The notes under the pieces are model-generated. The model searched no databases, was not told the DNA's origin, and worked only from the letters and a program-made list of their open reading frames with translations. From contig NZ_FWWW01000075.1 of the NCBI RefSeq assembly GCF_900176135.1, forward strand, positions 62,001 to 126,000: 64,000 nt of DNA, given 5' to 3'. This document shows, in pieces, positions 8,459 through 17,069 of this stretch. Source of the stretch: Hymenobacter roseosalivarius DSM 11622. Its GTDB lineage: Bacteria; Bacteroidota; Bacteroidia; Cytophagales; Hymenobacteraceae. The first letter of the stretch is position 1, and each line of letters begins with the position of its first letter. Made by a program: the position numbers and the translations under genes.

Positions 8459-9955
8459 ATGGCCCTAAAGGCCGCTTTCAGCCGTCCACTTGCCGCGCTC
8501 CTATACCATCGCTATCAGCAATGGTTGCACCGCCCGGTAGCTACACAGAAGCGCGTGTTAGCGAGCTTAATCAGTCAGGCCCACGCTACTGCTTTCGGCC
8601 GCGACCATGATCTTGCCAGCATCAGCAATGCCACGGACCTGGCTCGTCAGGTACCAGTGCGCGACTACGAGGCGTTATCCCCTTATTTTCGGCGGGTACA
8701 GGAGGGTGAGCCCGATGTACTGTGGCCTGGCCGTCCCCTGTATTTAGCCAAAACCAGCGGTACTACCTCGGGCACCAAGTACATACCGATTACCACCGCC
8801 AGCATTTCCAATCACATTAATGGGGCCCGCGATGCTTTGCTCACCTACGTGCACCGCACGGGCAAAGCACAGTTTCTGGATGGTAAGCTCATGTTTCTGT
8901 CGGGTAGTCCAGAGCTGAGCATAGTCAATGGGATTAGAACAGGGCGCTTGTCAGGCATTGCCAATCACCATGTGCCGGCTTACCTGCGCCGCAGCCAACT
9001 GCCTGGCTATACTACCAATTGCATCGAAGACTGGGAGCAGAAGCTCGACCGCATCGTGGACGAGACTATTGAGCAGCCAATGAGTCTGATTTCGGGCATT
9101 CCGCCTTGGGTGCAGATGTATTTTGACCGCCTGGTGCAGCGCACGGGCCAGCCCATCAAGGATATTTTTCCCGATTTCGACCTGTTCGTATATGGGGGCG
9201 TCAACTTCGAGCCCTACCGCGCCAAGCTTTTTGAAACCATCGGTCGCCCCGTGGATAGTATCGAGTTGTTTCCGGCCTCCGAGGGCTTTCTGGCTTTTCA
9301 GGATGAGCCTGGCAACCCCGGCTTGCTGCTCCTGCTCGATGCCGGCATTTTCTTCGAATTTATTCCCGCCGAACGCTTTTTTGAGCCTAACCCGCCCCGC
9401 CTCACCATTGCTGATGTGGAGCTGGACAAGCAGTACGCCTTAGTGCTCAACTCCAACGCCGGCCTCTGGGGCTACAGCATCGGCGACACGGTTCGCTTCG
9501 TGAGCCTTTCGCCCCACCGCGTGGTGGTGAGCGGGCGCATCAAGCATTTTCTGTCGGCCTTCGGCGAACACGTCATTGGGGAAGAAATAGAGCTAACGCT
9601 GCGCGAAGTCATGGCCCAATTCCCGGAAGTGGAAGTGGTGGAGTTTACCGTCGCGCCCCGCGTGAGCACCACGCCCGATGAGCCCTCCCAGCACGAGTGG
9701 CTCATGGAATTTGCCCGCCCGCCCCAGGATGCTGCCGCCTTTGCCGCCGCTCTGGATGTCGGTCTGCGCCGCCGCAACACGTACTACGACGACCTGCTGG
9801 GGGGTAATATTCTGGCTCCGCTCCGGCTCACAAGCTTGCCGCCGGGCGCATTTCAGCGCTACATGAAAGGCTTAGGCAAGCTTGGGGGGCAAAATAAAGT
9901 GCCGCGCCTGAGCAATGACCGGGGCGTGGCTGATGGGTTGGTCAGCGCGGTTTAA
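8459..9955 (+). CDS. GH3-family acyl-adenylating enzyme
   Basis: This 498-residue protein belongs to the GH3 auxin-responsive family, known in plants for adenylating carboxylic acids and conjugating them to amino acids. The adenylate-forming P-loop-like motif AKTSGTTSGTKYIPIT is near residue 99, followed by FVYGGVNFEPY, LFPASEGFLAFQDE and the hinge-region segment YSIGDTVRFVS. Bacterial members are common in Bacteroidota but mostly without an assigned substrate. ATG 8459 is preferred over the TTG two codons earlier. The last codons use the GGGGGGCAAA motif. No neighbour suggests the acid or amine used. Confidence 0.85.
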   Translation: MALKAAFSRPLAALLYHRYQQWLHRPVATQKRVLASLISQAHATAFGRDHDLASISNATDLARQVPVRDYEALSPYFRRVQEGEPDVLWPGRPLYLAKTSGTTSGTKYIPITTASISNHINGARDALLTYVHRTGKAQFLDGKLMFLSGSPELSIVNGIRTGRLSGIANHHVPAYLRRSQLPGYTTNCIEDWEQKLDRIVDETIEQPMSLISGIPPWVQMYFDRLVQRTGQPIKDIFPDFDLFVYGGVNFEPYRAKLFETIGRPVDSIELFPASEGFLAFQDEPGNPGLLLLLDAGIFFEFIPAERFFEPNPPRLTIADVELDKQYALVLNSNAGLWGYSIGDTVRFVSLSPHRVVVSGRIKHFLSAFGEHVIGEEIELTLREVMAQFPEVEVVEFTVAPRVSTTPDEPSQHEWLMEFARPPQDAAAFAAALDVGLRRRNTYYDDLLGGNILAPLRLTSLPPGAFQRYMKGLGKLGGQNKVPRLSNDRGVADGLVSAV

Positions 9956-9972
9956 AAGCTGTATCTTGAGTT

Positions 9973-10191
9973 GTGACAGATGTAACCCAGCCAGACGAAA
10001 ATGCTCCGAACTACGACATCGACGACGTAGCATACTGGCTCACCCGGACGGTAGAAGAAAGGATGCAGCATTTGGAATATCTACGCCGCAAAGTTTATTT
10101 CGAGGAGCAGGCGAAGCTTGGTAATTACCCAACGGAAATGCCACCAATGGAGAAAGTAGGTAGAATAATTAGGTTAAAGGATAAAAAATAA
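9973..10191 (+). CDS. Small acidic hypothetical protein, head of nuclease operon
   Basis: This is a 72-residue protein with a GTG start at 9973. The core YDIDDVAYWLTRTVEERMQH and LEYLRRKVYFEEQ looks mostly helical; the tail ends in a basic IIRLKDKK. Short proteins with a VEERxxxLExLRR-like stretch often precede nucleotidyltransferase or nuclease genes, so an antitoxin or adaptor role is possible, but I do not recognise a family. The next gene begins 5 bases after its stop, so the two are probably co-translated. Confidence 0.6.
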   Translation: MTDVTQPDENAPNYDIDDVAYWLTRTVEERMQHLEYLRRKVYFEEQAKLGNYPTEMPPMEKVGRIIRLKDKK

Positions 10192-10195
10192 ACGG

Positions 10196-10753
10196 GTGAT
10201 TGAGTATCCCAGCTTACTTCGCCCCACGGCTACCGAAAGCATAGTAGTAGCTGGTCAGTCGTTCGCTGTTCCTAAAGTAGAGCTATTGCTTCGGCCTTGG
10301 CTGGGAGCGCCACTTATGAATCACTTCGGTCATAAGCCCCTGATTGATTTCGGTGGGCTCCCGGTGTTTGCGGAGTTGTGCGTATACGAGCTATTCCGAC
10401 TGTCGGGTTGGGAGGCACGGTGGCTTGAAACGTATGGTGCGCCAGCGGCTGGTCCTTATTTATTTACCAATTGGCTCGATGTGCCACTAAAACAGCAGCA
10501 ACATCAGCCGCTGCGTGTTGCTTGGGTAGCTGAGCTGCTAGAGGTAATAGCAGCCTATAACAAAGGCCGCTATGGTGGCTGCTGGGATGTAATCGGGTGG
10601 CACGGCAAAACAATAGTATTCGCTGAGCTGAAACGGCGCAAGAAAGACCGGCTTCAAACAACGCAGCCGTTATGGCTGGAAGCAGGCTTGCGGGCGGGTT
10701 TACAGCCGGAAAACTTTCTGTTTGTGGAATGGGATTTTGATAGCAGTATCTAA
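10196..10753 (+). CDS. Predicted VRR-NUC-like PD-(D/E)XK nuclease
   Basis: This 185-residue protein has a GTG start at 10196. The C-terminal half contains CWDVIGWHGKTIVFAELKR followed by KDRLQTTQPLWLEAGLRAG and FLFVEWDF. The spacing D...(10)...ExK followed by DRLQxxQxxWL matches the VRR-NUC nuclease pattern (catalytic Asp, then E-x-K, then a Gln-containing helix). The N-terminal 100 residues are not recognised. Its stop TAA overlaps the ATG of the next gene (TAATG). A DNA-processing, repair or defence role is plausible from the fold, but this is inference and no partner is known. Confidence 0.6.
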   Translation: MIEYPSLLRPTATESIVVAGQSFAVPKVELLLRPWLGAPLMNHFGHKPLIDFGGLPVFAELCVYELFRLSGWEARWLETYGAPAAGPYLFTNWLDVPLKQQQHQPLRVAWVAELLEVIAAYNKGRYGGCWDVIGWHGKTIVFAELKRRKKDRLQTTQPLWLEAGLRAGLQPENFLFVEWDFDSSI

Positions 10754-11202
10754 TGCGCATAGCCTTTGACCTCGACAATACATTAATTCGTTGCGGCTAC
10801 GATTTCCCGCTTGAAAAGCCAAAACGGGCTATGCTGGCCAAGCTGCTGGGAAAAGAGGAGTTGCGGCAAGGAACGAAAGAAATAATAGACTACTGTCATT
10901 AGCAAAGCCTGGAAGTATGGGTATATACGACCTCGTATCGCAGTAATTGGTATGTTCGGAAATTGTTCTGGTTACATGGAATTTGGCTGGATGGCGTAAT
11001 AAATCAGTCGCGCCATAAGCTTGCAGTCCAGGCTCTCTGTACTAAACACCCTCCAAGTTTTGCCATTGACTTGCTGATTGATGATTCAGAAGGTGTTCGG
11101 ATAGAAGCAGAGCGACATAATTTCAAAATGTTGGTCGTGTTGCCCGAAGACGACCAATGGGTGTCGAAAGTCAAAAACGCATTGAAATCGTTAAGTGCTT
11201 AA
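10753..11202 (+). pseudogene. HAD-superfamily phosphatase interrupted by an in-frame TAG
   Basis: Reading from ATG 10753 gives MRIAFDLDNTLIRCGYDF, with HAD motif I (DLDNT), then a TAG at 10900-10902 (codon 50). The same frame continues without another stop to 11202 with motif II (VWVYTTSYRSNWYV), a lysine-containing segment (NQSRHKLA) and motif IV (DLLIDDSEG). One base change, for example CAG to TAG, explains the break; about 149 codons would be intact otherwise. The ATG overlaps the stop of the nuclease gene, and its own stop overlaps the next ATG (both TAATG), so it is the third gene of a tight operon. Reinitiation at 10963 would lack motif I. Confidence 0.85.
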
Positions 11203-11657
11203 TGTCAGGTATTTTAAAACCCCACCTCCACGCCGCCTGCCTCGCCTACGTCCAGGACCGCATAGCCGCGGCTACTCAGGCCATGCAAGCCGCTCAGGAA
11301 TCGGCCAACTCCGAAACCAAGAGTAGCGCCGGCGACAAGTACGAAACCGGCCGCGCCATGGCGCAGGAGGAGCGCAACCGCAACGCCGTGCAGCTCCGCG
11401 AAGCCCAGAACCTGCACGCCGAGCTGGCCCGCATCAACCCCGAGCAAGCCTGCGATACGGTGCGGCCGGGCGCGCTGGTCGAGACGAGCATAGGGGGCTT
11501 TTTTATCAGTATCAGCGCTGGTAAGCTTACTGTTGATGGTAAAGATTACTTTGCTGTATCGGCCGCGGCGCCGGTGGCGGTGGCACTGAGTGGGAAGCGG
11601 GCGGGGGAGGAAGCGGTGTTCAATGGGAAAGTAGTGAGTGTATACCATGTGCACTAG
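11202..11657 (+). CDS. GreA/GreB C-terminal-like small protein
   Basis: This is a 151-residue protein read from the ATG at 11202, which overlaps the preceding stop (TAATG). An N-terminal helical part carries the stretch SSAGDKYETGRAMAQEE near residue 40. A C-terminal half with DTVRPGALVETSIGGFFISI and APVAVALSGKRAGEEA resembles the FKBP-like C-terminal domain of GreA/GreB transcript-cleavage factors. Proteins of this type in Bacteroidota are often labelled 3-oxoacyl-ACP synthase, which the sequence does not support. Whether it touches RNA polymerase is unknown. It is the last translated gene of the 9973-11657 operon. Confidence 0.6.
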   Translation: MSGILKPHLHAACLAYVQDRIAAATQAMQAAQESANSETKSSAGDKYETGRAMAQEERNRNAVQLREAQNLHAELARINPEQACDTVRPGALVETSIGGFFISISAGKLTVDGKDYFAVSAAAPVAVALSGKRAGEEAVFNGKVVSVYHVH

Positions 11658-11665
11658 AAAATCTC

Positions 11666-12213
11666 ATGGCTAAAGTAAAAAAGAAACAGGGCGGGCATCG
11701 AGTAGCCCAACGACCAAAAGCATTAGTCTGGCCGGCGGTTCTGTTCTTTATTATTTTCGTGCTGACGTGGGTAGAAGCAGCCAGTATAAAGGCTGGCTGC
11801 TCAGGGTTATATACTGAGCGAGGAGTTATAGCTCATTTTGTTCCTTTAATTATAGTATTAGTATAGTATTAGCTTTCCAGCGAATTATTGATGGCAATTT
11901 CTTCAAGCAATATGCCATAGTAACTATGCTATTTGGTGTTGGATGCATGAGTATCTGGGCGCCGCTGCTAGATGCGAGAAGCCAAGCCCTTTTCTTCTTG
12001 CCCTTTGTATATATAATATGGTTGCGAGTGCTGCTATTTATACTTTTCCAGGAGTATCCATCTTTAAAGTCGGTTCCGGTTCTAGTGATGGGTCCTAGAT
12101 CCTATAAGGGCCACCCTTATTATAAGCCCACGAGGCGGGAGACGTTCTTCTCGGTAGCTGTCTTGGTGGGAATGTTTGCTTGGTTAATACTTTTGAATGC
12201 AGTATTTCCCTGA
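11666..12213 (+). pseudogene. Membrane protein split by an 11-bp tandem duplication
   Basis: A frame opens at ATG 11666 (MAKVKKKQGGHRVAQRPKAL, then a membrane helix) and stops at 11866 inside two tandem copies of ATAGTATTAGT/C (about 11847-11868). Removing one 11-base copy restores a single frame that runs through FQRIIDGNFFKQYAIVTM and joins MLFGVGCMSIWAPLLDARSQ to the end at 12213. That gives about 178 residues with roughly four membrane helices. The second piece alone (11926-12213) has no obvious start signal. The protein family is not recognised. The repair is exact, so this is a recent slippage event or a switchable gene. Confidence 0.85.
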
Positions 12214-12257
12214 TGAGCATCAGCTAACAGGTGTCGGCATTGCCATGGTCATTGCAT

Positions 12258-12265
12258 TACCTTTG
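12258..12265 (+). promoter_or_regulatory. Bacteroidota -7 box (TACCTTTG) upstream of dxr
   Basis: TACCTTTG matches TAnnTTTG and lies 22 bases before the dxr ATG. A TTG at 12240-12242 is a possible -33 element. Confidence 0.6.
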
Positions 12266-12287
12266 TTGACCCACGTCACCGCTTCGC

Positions 12288-13451
12288 ATGTTCCACCCAC
12301 CCAAACGTCTTACCCTACTCGGCTCTACTGGCTCCATCGGTAACCAAGCTTTGGATGTAGTGCGCTCCCAGCCGGACCGGTTTATTATTTCGGCACTTTC
12401 GGCCCACTCCAATGCCGATTTATTGATCCAGCAGGCGTTAGAGTTTCGGCCGGCTGCTGTCGTTATCGGCGACGAGAAGCACTATCAGACCGTCAGAAAT
12501 GCGCTGGCTGGGCAGCCGACGGAAGTGCTGGCGGGCATTGCGGCATTAGAAGAAATAGCCAGCCGCGCCGATACGGACATCGTGCTCACGGCTATGGTGG
12601 GCTACGCGGGGCTGCTGCCTACCGTGCGCGCTATTCAGGCCGGCAAAACCATTGCGCTGGCTAACAAAGAAACCCTGGTAGTGGCTGGTCAGCTTATTAC
12701 GGGCTTAGTCAAAAAGCACGGCGTGGGCTTGTATCCTGTCGATTCCGAGCACTCGGCTATTTTTCAATGCTTGGTGGGCGAGGAGTGCAATCCAATTGAA
12801 AAAATTATTCTGACGGCCTCTGGGGGGCCTTTTCGGGGGCGCACGTTGCAGGAGTTAGCTACCGTAACGAAGGTGCAAGCACTGAAGCATCCCAACTGGG
12901 ACATGGGGGCCAAAATCACCATTGACTCCGCTTCGTTGATGAATAAAGGCCTGGAGGTGATTGAGGCTAAATGGCTGTTCGGGCTGCGTGACGACCAGAT
13001 TGAAGTAGTAGTGCATCCGCAGAGCATTATTCACTCCCTTGTGCAGTTTGAAGACGGCTCTCTGAAAGCCCAGCTCGGCCTACCCGATATGAAGCTGCCG
13101 ATCCAATACGCCTTGGGCTACCCTGAGCGGCTGCCGAGCAACTACCCACGCTTTTCCTTCCTCGATTATCCTCAGCTTACCTTCGAGCAGCCCGACCACG
13201 GCACATTTCGCAATCTGCCGCTGGCTTTTGAGGCCATGCGTCGGGGCGGAAATGCTCCCTGCATTCTCAACGCCGCCAACGAAGTTGCCGTAGCTGCGTT
13301 CCTGCGTGATGGCATCGGTTTCCTGCAAATGCCCGACCTCGTGGAAAACTGCCTGTTGAAGGTTTCGTACCTTGCCGAGCCTGCGCTCGACGACTACGTG
13401 CAAACCGACTTGGAAACGCGCCGCGTAGCGCAGGAATTTTTAAAACATTAA
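12288..13451 (+). CDS. dxr: 1-deoxy-D-xylulose 5-phosphate reductoisomerase
   Basis: This 387-residue enzyme of the non-mevalonate isoprenoid pathway converts DXP to MEP with NADPH in the cytosol. The N-terminal dinucleotide fold has LLGSTGSIGNQALDVV (near residues 10-25), then LANKETLVVAG. The metal and substrate site is in PVDSEHSAIFQCL and TIDSASLMNKGLEVIEAKWLF. The length matches the family (~385-400). It is placed directly upstream of rseP, a common pairing in bacteria. The -7 box at 12258 supports the ATG at 12288. Confidence 0.97.
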   Translation: MFHPPKRLTLLGSTGSIGNQALDVVRSQPDRFIISALSAHSNADLLIQQALEFRPAAVVIGDEKHYQTVRNALAGQPTEVLAGIAALEEIASRADTDIVLTAMVGYAGLLPTVRAIQAGKTIALANKETLVVAGQLITGLVKKHGVGLYPVDSEHSAIFQCLVGEECNPIEKIILTASGGPFRGRTLQELATVTKVQALKHPNWDMGAKITIDSASLMNKGLEVIEAKWLFGLRDDQIEVVVHPQSIIHSLVQFEDGSLKAQLGLPDMKLPIQYALGYPERLPSNYPRFSFLDYPQLTFEQPDHGTFRNLPLAFEAMRRGGNAPCILNAANEVAVAAFLRDGIGFLQMPDLVENCLLKVSYLAEPALDDYVQTDLETRRVAQEFLKH

Positions 13452-13460
13452 CCCAAACCC

Positions 13461-13528
13461 CGTGTCATTCTAAGTATAGCCGCGCGGAACGAAGCACCGC
13501 TACTGCTTCGTTACAGTGCCATGCTTGA
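13461..13528. repeat. Degenerate REP-like inverted repeat
   Basis: AACGAAGCA (13488-13496) and TGCTTCGTT (13504-13512) form a perfect 9-bp hairpin. It is flanked by GTGTCATTCTAAG on the left and CCATGCTTGAC on the right, which echo the GTCATGC...GAAGCA order of the repeats at 1494 and 60492. It lies between dxr and rseP. Confidence 0.5.
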
Positions 13529-13616
13529 CTTGCACTTTTCCCCCAATTAATCCGCCGGACTGATACTAAACAGCGCGGAAACACCGATTTTTATCACTCT
13601 GTAAAAACAAAAAGCT

Positions 13617-14933
13617 TTGGATATTCTGATAATGGCCGGGCAGCTCATTCTGGGGCTGACGATTCTGGTGGGCGTCCACGAAATGGGGCATATGCTATCG
13701 GCCAAGTGGTTTGGGATGCGGGTGGAGAAATTCGCCATCGGCTTTCCACCGAAATTATTCGGCAAAAAAATCGGCGAAACTGAGTACATGATTGGTGCTG
13801 TGCCCCTGGGGGGCTTTGTTAAGATCACGGGTATGATCGACGAGTCGCTCGATACAGAGGCCATGAGCCAGGAGCCCCAGCCCTATGAGTTTCGGGCCAA
13901 GCCAGCCTGGCAGCGCCTGATTGTGATGCTGGGGGGCATTATCGTGAACGTGCTCACCGGTATCCTCATCTTCACCATTCTTACCGCCAAGTACGGGCAG
14001 AGCTATCTGCCAGCTTCGGAAGTGCGCTTCGGCGTGGTGCCCAGCAAGCTAGGCGAAGAGATAGGCTTCCGCAAAGGCGACAAAATCGTGAAAATCAATG
14101 GCCGGCCGTTCGAGCAGTTCGACGACGTGTACGACCCGGACGTGGTGATGGGCAACCAGAGCTACTACACCGTGGAGCGCAACGGCCAGCTGCTCGATAT
14201 CAAGCTGCCCACCGACTTTATGGACCGCTTGGCTGATAATCAGAAAGATCCCGCCCGCTTCGTAGAGCCGCTAAATCCGTTTGAAGTAGGCGAAGTAGTG
14301 GCCGGCCGCGCCGCCGCCAAAGCTGGTTTGCAGCCCGGCGACCGGATTCTACGGGTCGGCAACCAGGAAATCAACTTCTTCCCCGAGCTACAGCAAGCCC
14401 TAAAAGACAACGCGGGTAAGGCTACCGCCCTGCTCGTGCAGCGCAATAGCCAGCCGATTACGATTACGGCCAACATTGAAGACGAAGGAACGCTGGGCTT
14501 CATGCCCAAATCCTTGCTCCAATACTCGACCAAGGACTACAACTTCTTTGAAGCCATTCCGGCTGGGGCTTCGCAGGCATTTGGTATCGTGAGCAATCAG
14601 GTGCAGGCGTTTGGCAAGATATTCCGGGGCGAGGCATCGGCCAGCAAGTCATTGGGCGGACCAATGGCTATTGCCCAAACTTACGGCGGCACCTTCAACT
14701 GGATCAAGTTCTGGACCCTGACCGGCATGCTGTCCATGGTGCTGGCCTTCATGAACCTGCTGCCCATTCCGGCCCTCGACGGCGGCCACGTCATGTTCCT
14801 GACCTACGAGATGGTATCGGGCCGTAAGCCTTCCGATAAGTTCTTGGAGAACTCCCAGAAGGTAGGCATGGCGTTGCTGCTGAGTTTGATGGTATTCGTT
14901 ATCTTCAACGACCTGTTCAAAACACTGTTTTAG
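13617..14933 (+). CDS. rseP: RIP metalloprotease RseP / site-2 protease
   Basis: This 438-residue polytopic membrane zinc protease cleaves transmembrane helices such as those of anti-sigma factors. The zinc motif HEMGH is at residues 21-25 in the first helix. Two PDZ-like regions lie in the periplasmic loop (LGEEIGFRKGDKIVKINGRP and AKAGLQPGDRILRVGNQ). The second active-site segment is NLLPIPALDGGHV near 385. The TTG at 13617 gives MDILIMAGQL, which matches the usual N-terminus of this family; ATG 13632 is the alternative. It follows dxr by 165 bases and is ended by the hairpin at 14958. Confidence 0.95.
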   Translation: MDILIMAGQLILGLTILVGVHEMGHMLSAKWFGMRVEKFAIGFPPKLFGKKIGETEYMIGAVPLGGFVKITGMIDESLDTEAMSQEPQPYEFRAKPAWQRLIVMLGGIIVNVLTGILIFTILTAKYGQSYLPASEVRFGVVPSKLGEEIGFRKGDKIVKINGRPFEQFDDVYDPDVVMGNQSYYTVERNGQLLDIKLPTDFMDRLADNQKDPARFVEPLNPFEVGEVVAGRAAAKAGLQPGDRILRVGNQEINFFPELQQALKDNAGKATALLVQRNSQPITITANIEDEGTLGFMPKSLLQYSTKDYNFFEAIPAGASQAFGIVSNQVQAFGKIFRGEASASKSLGGPMAIAQTYGGTFNWIKFWTLTGMLSMVLAFMNLLPIPALDGGHVMFLTYEMVSGRKPSDKFLENSQKVGMALLLSLMVFVIFNDLFKTLF

Positions 14934-14957
14934 AACTTATTGGCCGCTTTTTTACCT

Positions 14958-14990
14958 AAATAGAACGGAGTCCGCTTCGTTCTATTTTTG
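14958..14990. terminator. rseP terminator overlapping a -7 promoter box
   Basis: AAATAGAACG (14958-14967) and CGTTCTATTT (14978-14987) pair around a 10-base loop and run into T residues, a Rho-independent terminator for rseP. The right arm and T run also spell TATTTTTG (14983-14990), a match to the TAnnTTTG -7 box for the next gene, which starts at 15012. Confidence 0.75.
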
Positions 14991-15011
14991 TTTCCAACTC
15001 CTTTGATCTGT

Positions 15012-15509
15012 ATGCGTTATCTGCTCGTTTTCTGCGCTTTGTGTCTGCTTAGCTTTTCTGCGATGGCACATGCCTACCACGCCAGCATCATGGACGTGCG
15101 GTACAACCCGAAAAAGCAGCAGCTGGAAGTGGCGTTGAAGGTTTTTACCGATGATTTTGAGAAAGGCCTAAGTGCCGGCCAGCCTAACGCCGTCACTTTC
15201 GATAAGCTTTCCCCGGCTCAGGTTTCCAGCCTGACCACCGCACTGCTGCAACGCTCCGTGGCCTTCGGCACCAAGACCGGCGAAACCCTGCCGCTCCGCT
15301 TAGTTGGCGTTGAGAAGGACAAGGACGCGCACTGGATATATTTCTCCGTAAAAATGCCCCCCAAGCCTGCCACTACCATCTATCTGCAGCACCGCTTGCT
15401 CCTGGATACCTTTCAGGACCAGATGAATATCGTGAATGTAGACGGCGGCGGTAAAAAGCAAAGCGCCTTGTTCCGCGCCGGCAACGACGAGCAAAAGCTA
15501 AGTTTTTAG
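15012..15509 (+). CDS. DUF6702-type exported protein
   Basis: This is a 165-residue protein starting at ATG 15012 (MRYLLVFCALCLLSFSAMAHA), a signal peptide with AMA-H cleavage. The mature part (HASIMDVRYNPKKQQLEVAL, then KVFTDDFEKGL and LRLVGVEKDKDAHWIYFSV) is the conserved periplasmic protein family of unknown function annotated as DUF6702 in Bacteroidota. It lies next to rseP and 99 bases before a GH30 lipoprotein. No catalytic motif is evident. Confidence 0.75.
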   Translation: MRYLLVFCALCLLSFSAMAHAYHASIMDVRYNPKKQQLEVALKVFTDDFEKGLSAGQPNAVTFDKLSPAQVSSLTTALLQRSVAFGTKTGETLPLRLVGVEKDKDAHWIYFSVKMPPKPATTIYLQHRLLLDTFQDQMNIVNVDGGGKKQSALFRAGNDEQKLSF

Positions 15510-15608
15510 GCAGCGTTTCTGGCGCAGATTAATGCGTGTAGCGATAGTAAGGTGACCTGGTCTTTAAATAGTGAATAGCCCAGCTGGTTATTTACTACTT
15601 TCATCGTC

Positions 15609-17036
15609 ATGCGGTCTTCCCTAACTCTGATTCTACTTAGTGCCGGGCTCCTGGCTTTTGCTGTTGGTTGCGGTGTTTTGTCTGGCTCGAAAAGCGGCCG
15701 CGCCAGTACCGGCCTCGTGCAAGTATGGCTCACCAACCCAGCACAAGCAGAGCGGTTTGCCGTTCAGCCTAGTCTGCGCTCAGGGGCGATAATCACCGCC
15801 GACGTTCCTATCATTGCTATCGATGAGCAGCAGCGCTTTCAAACCATGGACGGGTTTGGCTATACACTCACCGGTGGCAGCGCCATGCTTCTGCATAAAA
15901 TGACCCCCGAAGCGCGCGCTAAGCTATTGCGTGAGTTGTTTGGCGTGAAAGACGACGCTATTGGCATAAGCTATCTGCGCTTGAGCATCGGCGCTTCCGA
16001 CCTCGACGACCGGGTATTTTCCTACAATGATTTGCCCCTCGGTGAGACTGATCCGACGCTGGCGCGGTTCAGCTTAGCTCCCGATCAGGAACACCTAATT
16101 CCGGTGCTCAAGGAAATTCTGGCTGTCAGTCCCGACATTAAACTACTCGGCTCTCCCTGGTCGCCGCCCACCTGGATGAAAACCAACGCCAACTCCAAGG
16201 GCGGTAGCCTCAAGCCGGAATGGTACGATGCCTACGCACGCTACTTTGTGAAATACGTGCAGGGCTACGCGGCGGAGGGCATTCGAATTGACGCAATTAC
16301 AGTGCAGAACGAGCCACTGCATCCTGGCAATAACCCCAGCTTGCTGATGCTGGCGGAGCAACAGGCTACATTCATTAAGAGTAATCTCGGGCCGGCTTTC
16401 AAAGCCGCGAAGCTCGACACCAAGATCATCATCTACGACCACAACGCCGATAAGCCGGAGTACCCAATTACCGTTCTCAACGACCCGGAGGCCCGCGCTT
16501 ACATCGATGGCTCGGCGTTTCACTTGTATGGGGGGCAAATTGAGGCGCTCAGCAAGGTACACGCTGCTTACCCCGATAAGCATCTTTATTTTACCGAGCA
16601 GTGGGTGGGTTCCAAAACCAAGTTTGCCGACAATTTTAGTTGGCACATCAAGAACCTCGTCATCGGGGCGCCGCGCAATTGGGCGCGCACCGTGCTGGAG
16701 TGGAACTTAGCGGCCGACTCCCAGCAAAACCCACACACGCCCGGCGGCTGCACGGAATGTCGGGGGGCAATTACCATTGATGGTGATTCAGTGAAGCGCG
16801 AGGACGCGTATTATATCATCGCCCACGCCAGCAAATTCGTGCAACCCGGTTCGGTGCGCGTGGCCTCTACTGAAACGACCGGTTTGCCAAACGTAGCTTT
16901 TCGCACGCCAGATGGTCAGCTGGTGATTATCGTGCAGAATGAAGGCACTGAGCCTAAAACCTTCGGTATCCGCCGCGGGCAGCAAACCGTAACTGCTACG
17001 CTGCCGCCCGGTGCCGCCGCGACGTATGTATGGTAA
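15609..17036 (+). CDS. GH30-family glycoside hydrolase lipoprotein
   Basis: This 475-residue protein has a lipobox (LLAFAVGC, Cys at residue 21), so it is probably anchored to a membrane. The TIM-barrel part starts with the family signature QTMDGFGYTLTGGSA. The acid/base glutamate is in ITVQNEPLHP (near 233) and the nucleophile in HLYFTEQWVGS (near 330). The C-terminal beta domain carries FVQPGSVRVAST. GH30 enzymes cleave beta-linked glucosylceramide, beta-1,6-glucan, xylan or similar; the exact linkage cannot be told. It converges with the OmpA gene at 33 bases, and it is not part of the Sus block. Confidence 0.88.
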   Translation: MRSSLTLILLSAGLLAFAVGCGVLSGSKSGRASTGLVQVWLTNPAQAERFAVQPSLRSGAIITADVPIIAIDEQQRFQTMDGFGYTLTGGSAMLLHKMTPEARAKLLRELFGVKDDAIGISYLRLSIGASDLDDRVFSYNDLPLGETDPTLARFSLAPDQEHLIPVLKEILAVSPDIKLLGSPWSPPTWMKTNANSKGGSLKPEWYDAYARYFVKYVQGYAAEGIRIDAITVQNEPLHPGNNPSLLMLAEQQATFIKSNLGPAFKAAKLDTKIIIYDHNADKPEYPITVLNDPEARAYIDGSAFHLYGGQIEALSKVHAAYPDKHLYFTEQWVGSKTKFADNFSWHIKNLVIGAPRNWARTVLEWNLAADSQQNPHTPGGCTECRGAITIDGDSVKREDAYYIIAHASKFVQPGSVRVASTETTGLPNVAFRTPDGQLVIIVQNEGTEPKTFGIRRGQQTVTATLPPGAAATYVW

Positions 17037-17069
17037 CGCCGATTGTGGAAGGGAGTTAACAGCAAGTAG

